From Scatomorpha stercorigallinarum (GTDB taxonomy: Bacteria > Bacillota > Clostridia > Oscillospirales > Oscillospiraceae): 25,960 bases of DNA. Position 1 is the stretch's first letter; the number at the start of each line of letters is the position of its first letter. Positions 5,646-13,062 of this stretch are shown here, in pieces. The stretch is taken from the NCBI GenBank assembly GCA_944387865.1, contig CALXGN010000023.1:1-25960 (forward strand), read 5' to 3'. The notes beneath the pieces are model-generated. The model had not been told where the DNA came from, made no database searches, and worked only from the letters and a program-made list of their open reading frames with translations. Both the position numbers and the translations under genes were made by a program.

Positions 5646-6893
5646 TTATCCCACGCTGAGGCCGCCGAGGCGGCGGCGGATCATGTCCAGGGCGTGCTGG
5701 CAGGCATAGAGCCGCACGCCGGCGCGGCCGCGGCCGGGGACGTGTATCTCCCGCACCCAGACGTCGCTCCCGTCCGCCAGGGAGATGAACACCGTCCCCA
5801 CCTCGTGCACGCCGTCCCCATCCGGGCCGGCGAGGCCGGTGATGCCCACGCCGAGGCCGGAGCCCAACTTTTCGCTCACGCGCCGCGCGAGCTCCGCCGC
5901 CACCTCGCGGCTGACGGCGCCCTTTTCCTCCAGCAGCTCATGGGGTACGCCCAGCAGCCTCTCCTTGGCCTCGTTGGTGTACACCACCACGCCGCCCAGC
6001 AGCGCGGCGCTGGCGCCGGGGATGTCCGTCACGCGCTTTTGCAGCTCCCCGCCGGTGCAGCTCTCCGCGCAGGCGAGGGTGACGCCCTCCTCCAGCAGCC
6101 GGCGGACCGTGAATTCGGCCAGGTTGGCCCCGTCCACGGCGTAGGCCAGGTCGCCGAACTCGGCGAGCACGCGCTCGATGACGGGCTTCATCATCTCCTC
6201 CGCCGCCTCGCGCGTGGGGGCCTTGGCCGTCACGCGCACCAGGCACTCGCCCTGCTTGGCGTAGGGCGCGAGCGTGGGGTTGGTGAGCCGCTCCATGTAG
6301 TCGCGCAGGCGGTACTCCATCTCGCTCTCGCCGATGCCGAAAAAGTGCACGTTGTGCGAGACGATGACGCCGTCCGAAAGGGCGGCGAGGATGGGCCGCA
6401 CGCGGTGCTCGAGCATCGGCCGCAGCTCGCTGGGCGGGCCGGGGAGCATGATCACGCGCACGCCCCCGCGCTCGAAATAGCAGCCGGGGGCCGTGCCCCA
6501 GTCGTTGCGCAGCGGCGTGGAGCCCTCCGGCAGGTACACCTGCTGCAGGTTGTTGGGCGTGAACTCGCGGTAGCCGCGCTTCTCCCAGAGGCCGCGCAGC
6601 CACTCCTCCTCACCGCGGTCGAGCTTCAGCTCCATGCCGAAGCCCTCGGCCAGGGCGTTTTTAGTCAGGTCGTCGCAGGTGGGGCCGAGCCCGCCGGTGG
6701 TTATGATGAGGTCGGCCCGCTCTCGGGCGCGGCGCACGGCCTCCGCCACGCGGCCGGGGTTGTCGCCCACCACGGTCTGCCAGTAGACGTTTATGCCGTA
6801 CTCGCTGAGCAGCACGGCCACGTCCGCCGCGTCCGTATTGACGGTGCTGCCGAGCAGCAGCTCGGTGCCGACGGAGATGATCTCAGCTTTCAA
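5646..6893 (-). CDS. cinA: CinA: competence/damage-inducible protein, NMN deamidase
   Basis: The gene encodes 415 residues. The N-terminal part (about 1-170) is a MoaB/MogA-like domain, with MKAEIISVGTELLLG and the TTGGLGPTCDDLTK loop. The C-terminal part (about 250-410) is the PncC amidohydrolase domain with ACAESCTGGEL, VVVYTNEAKERLLGV and GITGLAGPDG. The enzyme recycles nicotinamide mononucleotide to nicotinate mononucleotide, and the N-terminal domain acts on ADP-ribose-type compounds in some members. Length is standard. The start is TTG 6893, inside the end of thiI: the two genes overlap by 11 bases, so translation is probably coupled. Confidence 0.95.
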   Translation of the reverse strand: MKAEIISVGTELLLGSTVNTDAADVAVLLSEYGINVYWQTVVGDNPGRVAEAVRRARERADLIITTGGLGPTCDDLTKNALAEGFGMELKLDRGEEEWLRGLWEKRGYREFTPNNLQQVYLPEGSTPLRNDWGTAPGCYFERGGVRVIMLPGPPSELRPMLEHRVRPILAALSDGVIVSHNVHFFGIGESEMEYRLRDYMERLTNPTLAPYAKQGECLVRVTAKAPTREAAEEMMKPVIERVLAEFGDLAYAVDGANLAEFTVRRLLEEGVTLACAESCTGGELQKRVTDIPGASAALLGGVVVYTNEAKERLLGVPHELLEEKGAVSREVAAELARRVSEKLGSGLGVGITGLAGPDGDGVHEVGTVFISLADGSDVWVREIHVPGRGRAGVRLYACQHALDMIRRRLGGLSVG

Positions 6894-8061
6894 GGTCTAT
6901 CCATATCCTTTCGATGCCGTTCACGGACTCCTCCACCAGGGCCTCCACGTCCAGCGCGCCCTCGGCGGCCTCCACCTCGGCGAGCTTCGGCTTTGTGCGC
7001 GGGTGGCGGGGGGTGAAAACGGTGCAGCAGTCCTCATAGGGGAGTATCGAGGTCTCAAAGGTGCCGATGGCGCGCGCGTGGCGGACTATCTCCTCCTTGT
7101 CCATGCCCACCAGCGGCTGCAATATGGGCAGCTCCGTCACCGCGCGGGTGACGGCCATGGCCTCCATCGTCTGGCTCGCCACCTGGCCCAGGTTCTCGCC
7201 CGTGACGATGGCACGGCAGGAGTTGCGCTGCGCCACGCGGTCGGCGATGCGCATCATGAAGCGGCGCATGACCAGCGTGAAATACTCCTCCGGGCATTTG
7301 GCGCGTATCTCCTCCTGGATGTGCGTGAAGGGCGCCACTTCCAGGCACATGGGGCCGCAGCTGGGCACCAGCAGGCGGGCCAGCTCGATGACCTTCTCCT
7401 TGGCGGCCTCCGAGGTGTAGGGGAAGGAGAAAAAGTGCAGCGGCACCAGCTTCACGCCCCGGCGGGCGATCATGTAGCTGGACACGGGCGAGTCGATGCC
7501 GCCGGAGAGCAGCGTCACCGCCCGGCCGTTGGAGCCCACGGGCATCCCGCCCGCGCCGGGCACCGGCGCGGCGTGGACATAGGCCGCGTAGTCGCGCACT
7601 TCCAGGTGGACGACCAGTTCCGGGTGGCGCACGTCCACCCGCGTGTCGGGGAAGGCGTCCGCCAGCAGGCCGCCCACATACTGGCTGAGCTGGATGCTCG
7701 TCATGTGGAAGCTCTTGTCCGAGCGGCGGCTCTCCACCTTGAAGCTCTCCGCCCCCTCCATGTCCTCGCGCAGGTATTCGCGCGCTTTTTCAAAGATGGC
7801 GTCCTCGTTCTTCTCGCAGGCGGCGGCGCGCGTGAGGGCGATGATGCCGAACACGTGCTTCATGGCCTCGAAGGCGGCGTCCATGTCCGCCGAGTCGTCC
7901 TCCGGCTCCACATACACCGTGGACTGCACGCAGTAGACGTGGAAATTGCCCAGCGGCTTCAGGCGCTTGCGGACGTTGGCCAGCAGCTTCTGCTCGAAAT
8001 AGCGCTTGTTCAGCCCCTTGAGCACCACTTCGCCCTGCTTTAAGAGTATGATGTCCTTCAT
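6883..8061 (-). CDS. thiI: ThiI: tRNA 4-thiouridine synthetase (no rhodanese domain)
   Basis: The gene encodes 392 residues. ATG 8061 was chosen because MKDIILLKQGEVVLKGLNK is the usual family start, GAAGGA precedes it, and it overlaps the previous stop as ATGA. The protein has an N-terminal ferredoxin-like and THUMP region (about 1-165) and a PP-loop ATPase with TLLSGGIDSPVSSYM near residue 180. It lacks the C-terminal rhodanese domain of the E. coli protein, like Bacillus ThiI, so sulfur must come directly from a cysteine desulfurase, which is not in the window. The enzyme adenylates U8 of tRNA for s4U formation and may serve thiamine thiazole synthesis. Confidence 0.95.
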   Translation of the reverse strand: MKDIILLKQGEVVLKGLNKRYFEQKLLANVRKRLKPLGNFHVYCVQSTVYVEPEDDSADMDAAFEAMKHVFGIIALTRAAACEKNEDAIFEKAREYLREDMEGAESFKVESRRSDKSFHMTSIQLSQYVGGLLADAFPDTRVDVRHPELVVHLEVRDYAAYVHAAPVPGAGGMPVGSNGRAVTLLSGGIDSPVSSYMIARRGVKLVPLHFFSFPYTSEAAKEKVIELARLLVPSCGPMCLEVAPFTHIQEEIRAKCPEEYFTLVMRRFMMRIADRVAQRNSCRAIVTGENLGQVASQTMEAMAVTRAVTELPILQPLVGMDKEEIVRHARAIGTFETSILPYEDCCTVFTPRHPRTKPKLAEVEAAEGALDVEALVEESVNGIERIWIDLES

Positions 8062-8258
8062 TTTTCCTTCAACTTCCTCTTGTTGCCCTTTTCGTCGACA
8101 ATGTATGTGTTCTCCAGCACCTGCCGCGCGCCCAGGCGCCACTCGGCGAGGTATTCCTCCCGCAGCGCCGCGCGCTCCGCTTTTTCCTCCTCCGTGAGCT
8201 CGCGCTCGCGCGAGATGCGCGTGAGCTCCGAAATGCGCGCCTTTTTCTCTTCCGTCAT
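8058..8258 (-). CDS. DUF896 (UPF0291, YnzC-like) small protein
   Basis: The gene encodes 66 residues, almost entirely charged. It begins MTEEKKARISELTRISRER, contains LTEEEKAERAALREEYL and ends NTYIVDEKGNKRKL. This is the pattern of the DUF896/YnzC family, small cytoplasmic helical proteins of unknown function in Firmicutes. Its stop overlaps the thiI start by 4 bases (ATGA, 8058-8061), and the gap to the UPF0210 gene upstream is 10 bp, so it is embedded in the operon. Confidence 0.88.
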   Translation of the reverse strand: MTEEKKARISELTRISRERELTEEEKAERAALREEYLAEWRLGARQVLENTYIVDEKGNKRKLKEK

Positions 8259-8268
8259 CTGGCCGCCC

Positions 8269-9627
8269 TCAATTCTTCAGCGAATTCAGCGGCGCGGGGA
8301 TGCGCCCGCCGCGGGCGATGAAGTCCGCAGAGGAGGCCTTGTGCACCGCTATCACCGGCGCGCTGCCCAGCAGCCCGCCGAACTCCACCGTGTCGCCCAC
8401 GTCCATGCCCGGGGCGGGGATGATGCGCACGGCGGTGGTCTTGTTGTTTATCATGCCTATGGCCGCCTCGTCCGCGATGATCGCGGCGATGGTGGACGCC
8501 GGCGTCGCGCCCGGGACGGCTATCATATCGAGCCCCACGGAGCAGACGCAGGTCATTGCCTCGAGCTTGTCTATGGTCAGCACTCCTGATGAGGCGGCGT
8601 CTATCATCCCCTCGTCCTCACTGACGGGTATGAACGCGCCGGAGAGCCCTCCAACGCTGGAGCTCGCCATAACGCCGCCCTTCTTCACGGCGTCGTTGAG
8701 CAGCGCGAGCGCCGCGGTCGTGCCGTGCGTGCCGCACTTTTCAAGGCCCATCTCCTCGAGTATGCGCGCCACACTGTCGCCCACGGCCGGCGTGGGCGCC
8801 AGGGAGAGGTCGACGATGCCGAAAGGCACGCCCAGCCGCCGAGAGGCCTCCTGAGCCACCAGCTGGCCCATGCGCGTGACCTGGAAGGCGGTCTTTTTCA
8901 CCGTCTCCGCCACCACGCCGAAGTCCGCGCCGCGCACGGCGCGCAGGGCGTGATGCACCACGCCGGGGCCGGAGACGCCGACGTTTATCACCGTGTCCGG
9001 CTCGCTCACCCCGTGGAAGGCCCCGGCCATGAAGGGGTTGTCCTCCACCGCGTTGCAGAAAACGACCAGCTTGGCGCAGCCGAAGCCGCCCTGCGCCGCC
9101 GTCAGCTCCGCCGTGCGCTTCACCGTCTCGCCCATCAGCGCCACGGCGTCCATGTTGATACCCGCGCGGGTGGAGCCGATATTCACGCTCGAGCAGACGA
9201 GCTCCGTCTCCGCCAGGGCCTCGGGTATCGAGCGGATGAGCTTTTCATCAGCCGGGGTCATGCCCTTCTGCACCAGGGCGGAAAAGCCGCCAACGAAGTT
9301 CACGCCCGTCGCCTCGCGCGCCCTGTCCAGCGCCCTTGCAAACGGGACATAGTCCTCCGCGTCCGACGCCGCGGCGACGAGCGCTATGGGCGTGACGGAG
9401 ATCCGCTTGTTCACGATGGGGATGCCGAACTCGGCCTCGATCTCCTCGCCCACGCGCACAAGGTCCTTAGCCGAGCGCGTGATCTTGTCGTATATCTTGC
9501 GGCAGGCAGCCTCCGCGCTGCTGTCGCAGCAGTCCAGCAGCGATATGCCCATCGTCACCGTGCGCACGTCGAGGTGCTGCTGGTCTATCATCTCTATGGT
9601 CTCGAGTATTTCTCCCCGGTTTATCAT
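8269..9627 (-). CDS. UPF0210 (DUF711, 'PFL family') protein
   Basis: The gene encodes 452 residues. The start ATG 9627 gives MINRGEILETIEMI and lies 7 bases from GGAGG; the ATG two codons upstream (9633) is too close to it. Typical blocks are LDVRTVTMGISLLDC, KRISVTPIALVAAAS, NVGVSGPGVVHHAL, VPFGIVDLSLAPTPAVGDSVA and SSVGGLSGAFIPVSED. The family is conserved in bacteria and archaea, has an unknown role and is regularly paired with an ACT-domain UPF0237 protein, which is exactly the upstream gene here. There is no signal peptide and it is probably cytoplasmic. The intergenic stretch before it (9634-9859) is full of hairpins. Confidence 0.93.
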   Translation of the reverse strand: MINRGEILETIEMIDQQHLDVRTVTMGISLLDCCDSSAEAACRKIYDKITRSAKDLVRVGEEIEAEFGIPIVNKRISVTPIALVAAASDAEDYVPFARALDRAREATGVNFVGGFSALVQKGMTPADEKLIRSIPEALAETELVCSSVNIGSTRAGINMDAVALMGETVKRTAELTAAQGGFGCAKLVVFCNAVEDNPFMAGAFHGVSEPDTVINVGVSGPGVVHHALRAVRGADFGVVAETVKKTAFQVTRMGQLVAQEASRRLGVPFGIVDLSLAPTPAVGDSVARILEEMGLEKCGTHGTTAALALLNDAVKKGGVMASSSVGGLSGAFIPVSEDEGMIDAASSGVLTIDKLEAMTCVCSVGLDMIAVPGATPASTIAAIIADEAAIGMINNKTTAVRIIPAPGMDVGDTVEFGGLLGSAPVIAVHKASSADFIARGGRIPAPLNSLKN

Positions 9628-9687
9628 GCTCATTCCTCCGTGAATCCGGCGTCCCGGCCATGCCGCGCGCTGCTTTCTTGTCCTCCC

Positions 9688-9853
9688 GGCGGCGTTTACG
9701 CCGCGCGTATTGCCAATCCATCCCGGCGGGGCTTTGCCTCGCCGGGATACCATATCTTGCGCCACCGCGGCGCAACCTCCGCGCCGTGCGCGGAGAGGGG
9801 GGTATCGCGGCGCGAGCGCCGCGTATATAGGGGGGAAGGATTTCCCCCCTATA
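9688..9853. repeat. Array of six consecutive stem-loops between the ACT and UPF0210 genes
   Basis: Perfect short inverted repeats follow one another: 9690-9703, 9721-9747, 9757-9775, 9777-9795, about 9807-9822, and 9826-9853 (TATAGGGGGG pairing with CCCCCCTATA). The last has A/T runs on the plus-strand side only, so on the coding (minus) strand these are not classical terminators. They could process or stabilise the operon mRNA, or lower expression of the downstream genes. Confidence 0.55.
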
Positions 9854-9859
9854 AATTTT

Positions 9860-10129
9860 TCATATTCTATGCATTGCGTTAAAGATATCCTCGCGCTGTA
9901 TGCGTATCTGCAGGCCTCTGCTCTCGCCCTCGGCGGCCAGCTCGCTGGCGAGGCTGGCGAAGGGCACGGTGCAGCCCGAGGCGTCCACCAGCATGATCAT
10001 CGTGAAGTAGTCCTGCAGCACCGTCTGGCTGATGTCCAGCACGTTCACTCCGCGCTGCGCCAGCAGCGCGCTCACGTCCGCGATGATGCCCACACGGTCC
10101 TTGCCTATCACAGTGGCGATGGCTTTCAT
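9860..10129 (-). CDS. ACT-domain protein UPF0237
   Basis: The gene encodes 89 residues starting MKAIATVIGKDRVGIIADVSALLA, the classic beginning of a GcvR-like ACT domain. ISQTVLQDYFTMIMLVD follows, then a second small helical-beta half to residue 80. ACT domains bind amino acids and control partner enzymes. This one has no attached catalytic domain and is known to pair with UPF0210, so I infer a regulatory or partner subunit. GGAGG lies 8 bases before ATG 10129. It is 17 bp after the YfbR-like gene, in the same operon. Confidence 0.93.
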   Translation of the reverse strand: MKAIATVIGKDRVGIIADVSALLAQRGVNVLDISQTVLQDYFTMIMLVDASGCTVPFASLASELAAEGESRGLQIRIQREDIFNAMHRI

Positions 10130-10146
10130 TGTCTATACCTCCGTTT

Positions 10147-10725
10147 TCAGATGCCCAGGCCGTCGAGGTCCTGCTCGAAGGCCGGGATGAAGTGTTCAAG
10201 GAAATATTCCGCCTCCGGCAGCGCCATCGAGCGTATGCGCTCCAGCGTCTGCCGCTCGGCGGAGAGGAACTCCAGGTTGCCCGCCTTGCGCTCCTCGATG
10301 CACTTGATGTAGGCGGAAAGGCGGTCCGCCGCCTTGACGAGCTTTTCGGCGCCATCCCCCACTTTGCCGGATATCAGGGGCTCATATGCGCTTTGCAGCT
10401 CCACCGGCAGCATGGAAACGAGCTTTTCTGCTGCTCCGCGCTCCACTTCCTTGTACGCCGCTGTCAGGTCGCCGCTGTGGTACTTGACGGGCGTGGGCAG
10501 GTCGCCGGTGATGATCTCCGGCGCGTCGTGGAAAAGGGCGGCGGCCGCAAGGGCGTTTGGGTCGCACTCGCGGCCGAAGACCTCGCGGCGGATGACGCCC
10601 AGGGCGTGGGCGATGACGGCCACCATATGGCTGTGCTCCTGGACGTTCTCCGGTATGCTCGAGCGCATCAGGCCCCAGCGGCCGATGTAGCGCATGCGGG
10701 AGATGAGCGCGAAAAAGCTGTTCAT
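10147..10725 (-). CDS. yfbR: YfbR-like 5'-deoxynucleotidase (HD domain)
   Basis: The gene encodes 192 residues. ATG 10725 gives MNSFFALISRMRYIGRWGLM, the usual YfbR start, with GGAGGAAGCGAT before it. The HD metal ligands are visible as ENVQEHSHMVA, AALFHDAPEIITGDLPTPVKY and KAADRLSAYI, and the length matches E. coli YfbR (199). The enzyme removes the 5'-phosphate from deoxyribonucleoside monophosphates and takes part in dNTP pool control. The start overlaps the MATE stop by 4 bases (ATGA), so translation is probably coupled to the exporter. Confidence 0.9.
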   Translation of the reverse strand: MNSFFALISRMRYIGRWGLMRSSIPENVQEHSHMVAVIAHALGVIRREVFGRECDPNALAAAALFHDAPEIITGDLPTPVKYHSGDLTAAYKEVERGAAEKLVSMLPVELQSAYEPLISGKVGDGAEKLVKAADRLSAYIKCIEERKAGNLEFLSAERQTLERIRSMALPEAEYFLEHFIPAFEQDLDGLGI

Positions 10726-12116
10726 ATCGCTTCCTCCACGGCCGCGGCGCCGGCCACCACGCGCTTGGCCATCCATTTTTTAGAAAAGTAGCGCGGCAGG
10801 CTCATAGCCACGCCCAGTCCCCAGCCGATGGGGATGTTCAGCCAGCAGGAGGAGTAGCCGAGGTCGAAGGCGTAGGCCATCAGGTAGGCGGCGATGACGC
10901 GCGACGTCAGCGTGCTGAAGCTGGTGAGCGAGGTCCACATCACGTCGCCCGCGCCCTGCAGGAGGCCGCTGGTGGGCATGTAGGTGGCGAAGAGCATCAT
11001 GAAGCAGCTGGTCAGGCGCTGGTACTCCACCGCCTGGGCCAGGGCCTCGCCGCTGAGGGCGAAGAGCCGCGCGAAGTCCGGCGCGAGGAAATAGAGCCCC
11101 ACGGCGATGGCCACGCTGGCCGCGCAGCTCATGGCGGTGCCGGCCTTCCAGCCGGCGCGGACGCGGTCGTATTTCTCCGCGCCCACGTTCTGCCCGGCGA
11201 AGGTGGCGGCGGCGTTGTTCATGCCGAAAACGGGTATCAGCGCGTAGGCCTCCATGCGGTTGCCGGCGTTGAAGGCGGACATGGTCACCTGCCCGAAGCC
11301 GTTGACCAGGCGCTGGATGAACACGTTGCCCAGCGAGACTACGGCCTGCTGGATGATGGAGGGGATGCCGAGCCGCAGGCAGATGCGGAATTTCTCCCTG
11401 TCGAACACGAACTCGCCGCGGCGGAAACGGAAGATCGGGTAGTGGCGGAACATGTAAAAGATGCTGAAAGCCGCGCAGACAGCCTGGGCGATCACCGTGG
11501 CCACGGCCACGCCCATCACGCCCCAGCCGAAGCTGATAACGAACCAGAGGTCGAGCACGGTGTTCAAAAGCGCGCTGACTATCAGGAAATACATGCTCGC
11601 GCGCGAGTCGCCCACCGCGCGGAGCAGCCCCGCCACGGCATTGTAAACATACTGGAAAACAAGCCCGACGGCGTATATCGCAAAGTACTCTATGGCGTAG
11701 CCGCGGCTCGCCTCGTCCGTGACGCGCATCAGCCCCACGACCAGGACCTCCGCCCCGAGGCAGCCCGCCACCGCGAGGACCGCGCCGAGCGCGGTCTGCG
11801 TTATCAGCAGCGTGGATGCCGCGCGCCGGAGCTCCGTTTCGCGCCTTGCGCCGTAGAGCTGCGAGACGAGCACGCCCCCGCCGTTCGCGAGGCCCATCGA
11901 TATGGCCAGGAACAGGAATATCAGCGATGTGCAGCTTCCCACCGCGGCAAACATCGCGTTGCAGATCTCCTGCGTCTCCCCGCCGTAGCGGCTGACGACG
12001 ATGCTGTCGACGGTGTTGTAGAGCTGCTGCAAAAACTGCCCCAGCATGATCGGTATGGAGAAGAAAAAAAGCTCCTTCCACACCGAGCCCACCGTCATAT
12101 CCCGCTGACCGCCCAT
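10722..12116 (-). CDS. MATE-family multidrug/metabolite exporter
   Basis: The gene encodes about 464 residues. The protein is very hydrophobic with about 12 membrane segments in two repeats. Motifs include MTVGSVWKELFFFSIPIMLGQFLQQLYNTVDS at the start of the first repeat (shown in part here), LLRAVGDSRASM in the middle and LQGAGDVMWTSL in the second half, all typical of the MATE/DinF group, which exports drugs or metabolites using Na+ or H+ gradients. The start is uncertain: ATG 12116 is 12 bases after GGGAG, ATG 12128 abuts it, and ATG 12098 lacks a good site. It is the first gene of the minus-strand array, just downstream of the promoter at 12156-12184. Confidence 0.9.
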   Translation of the reverse strand: MGGQRDMTVGSVWKELFFFSIPIMLGQFLQQLYNTVDSIVVSRYGGETQEICNAMFAAVGSCTSLIFLFLAISMGLANGGGVLVSQLYGARRETELRRAASTLLITQTALGAVLAVAGCLGAEVLVVGLMRVTDEASRGYAIEYFAIYAVGLVFQYVYNAVAGLLRAVGDSRASMYFLIVSALLNTVLDLWFVISFGWGVMGVAVATVIAQAVCAAFSIFYMFRHYPIFRFRRGEFVFDREKFRICLRLGIPSIIQQAVVSLGNVFIQRLVNGFGQVTMSAFNAGNRMEAYALIPVFGMNNAAATFAGQNVGAEKYDRVRAGWKAGTAMSCAASVAIAVGLYFLAPDFARLFALSGEALAQAVEYQRLTSCFMMLFATYMPTSGLLQGAGDVMWTSLTSFSTLTSRVIAAYLMAYAFDLGYSSCWLNIPIGWGLGVAMSLPRYFSKKWMAKRVVAGAAAVEEAI

Positions 12117-12155
12117 ATACCGCAACATCTCCCGCTAAAATGTCATACATAGGTG

Positions 12156-12184
12156 ATTTTATCATGCCGCGGCCGCTGTGTAAA
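12156..12184 (-). promoter_or_regulatory. Sigma-A promoter of the ten-gene minus-strand array
   Basis: On the minus strand the -35 is TTTACA (12184-12179), the spacer is 17 bp, and the -10 is TAAAAT (12161-12156). Transcription would start near 12149, only 20-35 bases before the candidate start codons of the MATE gene. Confidence 0.75.
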
Positions 12185-12199
12185 GCCCCCCAGGCTGCG

Positions 12200-12249
12200 C
12201 CAAGCTGCGCTTGGATGCAGATGCGCTGCGCGGCGCGCAGCGCATCTGC
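12200..12249. repeat. Mini-hairpin (copy B) plus a perfect 15-bp stem between divergent promoters
   Basis: CCAAGC-TGC-GCTTGG (12200-12214) is the second copy of the mini-hairpin family and is directly followed by AT-GCAG. Then GCAGATGCGCTGCGC (12217-12231) pairs perfectly with 12235-12249 around a 3-base loop. The stretch lies between the divergent promoters of the MATE operon and the LysE-type gene. Confidence 0.55.
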
Positions 12250-12270
12250 CCCCGGCCGCCGGCCAGGGGC

Positions 12271-12299
12271 TTGATTTGCACCGGCGGGGCGGCTATACT
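12271..12299 (+). promoter_or_regulatory. Sigma-A promoter of the LysE/RhtB-type gene
   Basis: The -35 is TTGATT (12271-12276), the spacer is 17 bp, and the -10 is TATACT (12294-12299). Transcription would start near 12306, giving a very short leader before ATG 12322. Confidence 0.7.
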
Positions 12300-12321
12300 G
12301 GGTACAGGGGGGGTGGCAGAT

Positions 12322-12909
12322 ATGTTCAGCTGGCTGGATTTCCTTTCATACGCAGTGGTCACGGCGGTGACGCCGGGGCCCAACAACCTGATGAGCCTGT
12401 CCAACGCCGGCCGGCTGGGTTTCCGGCGGGCGTTCCCCTTCAACCTGGGCATCTGGGCGGGCTTTTCCATCGTCATGCTGCTGTGCACCTTCTTCTGCGG
12501 CGCGCTCTCGGACCTGATACCGAAGATCAAAACGCCCATGCTGATCGCCGGCGCGGCCTACATGCTCTATCTGGCCTGGGGGACCTTCAAAAGCCCGCCG
12601 CTGACGGAGGCCGCGGGCGAGGGCGGCAGGGGCGGCTTTGGCTCCGGTTTCATTTTGCAGTTCGTGAACGCGAAGATCTATATCTACTGCATCGTCTCCA
12701 TGGAGGCCTATATCCTGCCCTACTACCAGGGCGATTGGCTGGCGCTGACGCTCTTCGCCCTGCTGCTGGCCTTCATCGGCTTTCTGTTCACGCTCTGCTG
12801 GTCGGCCTTCGGCTCGGCGTTCAAGCTGCTGTTTTCCCGCTACGCGAGCGTCACCAACACGGTGATGGCCCTGCTGCTCGTCTACTGCGCCGTGTCGCTG
12901 TTTTTATAA
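12322..12909 (+). CDS. LysE/RhtB-family exporter
   Basis: The gene encodes 195 residues with about six hydrophobic segments. The N-terminus MFSWLDFLSYAVVTAVTPGPNNLMSLSNAG carries the family signature TPGPNN. This family exports amino acids such as lysine, homoserine/threonine or cysteine and its derivatives. The closest kind from memory is the cysteine/O-acetylserine exporter group, but the substrate cannot be fixed. ATG 12322 follows a G-rich weak ribosome binding site (AGGGGGGGTGG). The gene stands alone, with its own promoter 20 bp upstream and a terminator at 12916-12945, and is divergent from the MATE operon. Confidence 0.9.
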   Translation: MFSWLDFLSYAVVTAVTPGPNNLMSLSNAGRLGFRRAFPFNLGIWAGFSIVMLLCTFFCGALSDLIPKIKTPMLIAGAAYMLYLAWGTFKSPPLTEAAGEGGRGGFGSGFILQFVNAKIYIYCIVSMEAYILPYYQGDWLALTLFALLLAFIGFLFTLCWSAFGSAFKLLFSRYASVTNTVMALLLVYCAVSLFL

Positions 12910-12915
12910 AAATGG

Positions 12916-12945
12916 AAAGGGATGCCGGCCGGCATCCCTTTTTGC
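12916..12945 (+). terminator. Intrinsic terminator after the LysE/RhtB-type gene
   Basis: AAAGGGATGCCGG and CCGGCATCCCTTT form a perfect palindromic stem (12916-12941) followed by TTG. It begins 7 bases after the stop codon. Confidence 0.8.
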
Positions 12946-12961
12946 TTTGTCAGAGGCGCCC

Positions 12962-12989
12962 GCCGCCGTCAACGGCGGCTTTTCTTTTA
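12962..12989 (+). terminator. Second terminator hairpin before typA
   Basis: GCCGCCG (12962-12968) pairs with CGGCGGC (12973-12979) around TCAA, followed by TTTTCTTTT. It backs up the previous terminator and isolates typA from upstream transcription. Confidence 0.65.
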
Positions 12990-12998
12990 CATTATTAC

Positions 12999-13027
12999 TT
13001 GCAAAACTCACATATGGGTGTTAAAAT
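12999..13027 (+). promoter_or_regulatory. Sigma-A promoter of typA
   Basis: The -35 is TTGCAA (12999-13004), the spacer is 17 bp, and the -10 is TAAAAT (13022-13027). It lies 35 bp before the typA start in locally AT-rich DNA. Confidence 0.75.
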
Positions 13028-13062
13028 ACAGGTTTGTGAAACTGATCGGACGGTGATGACTA

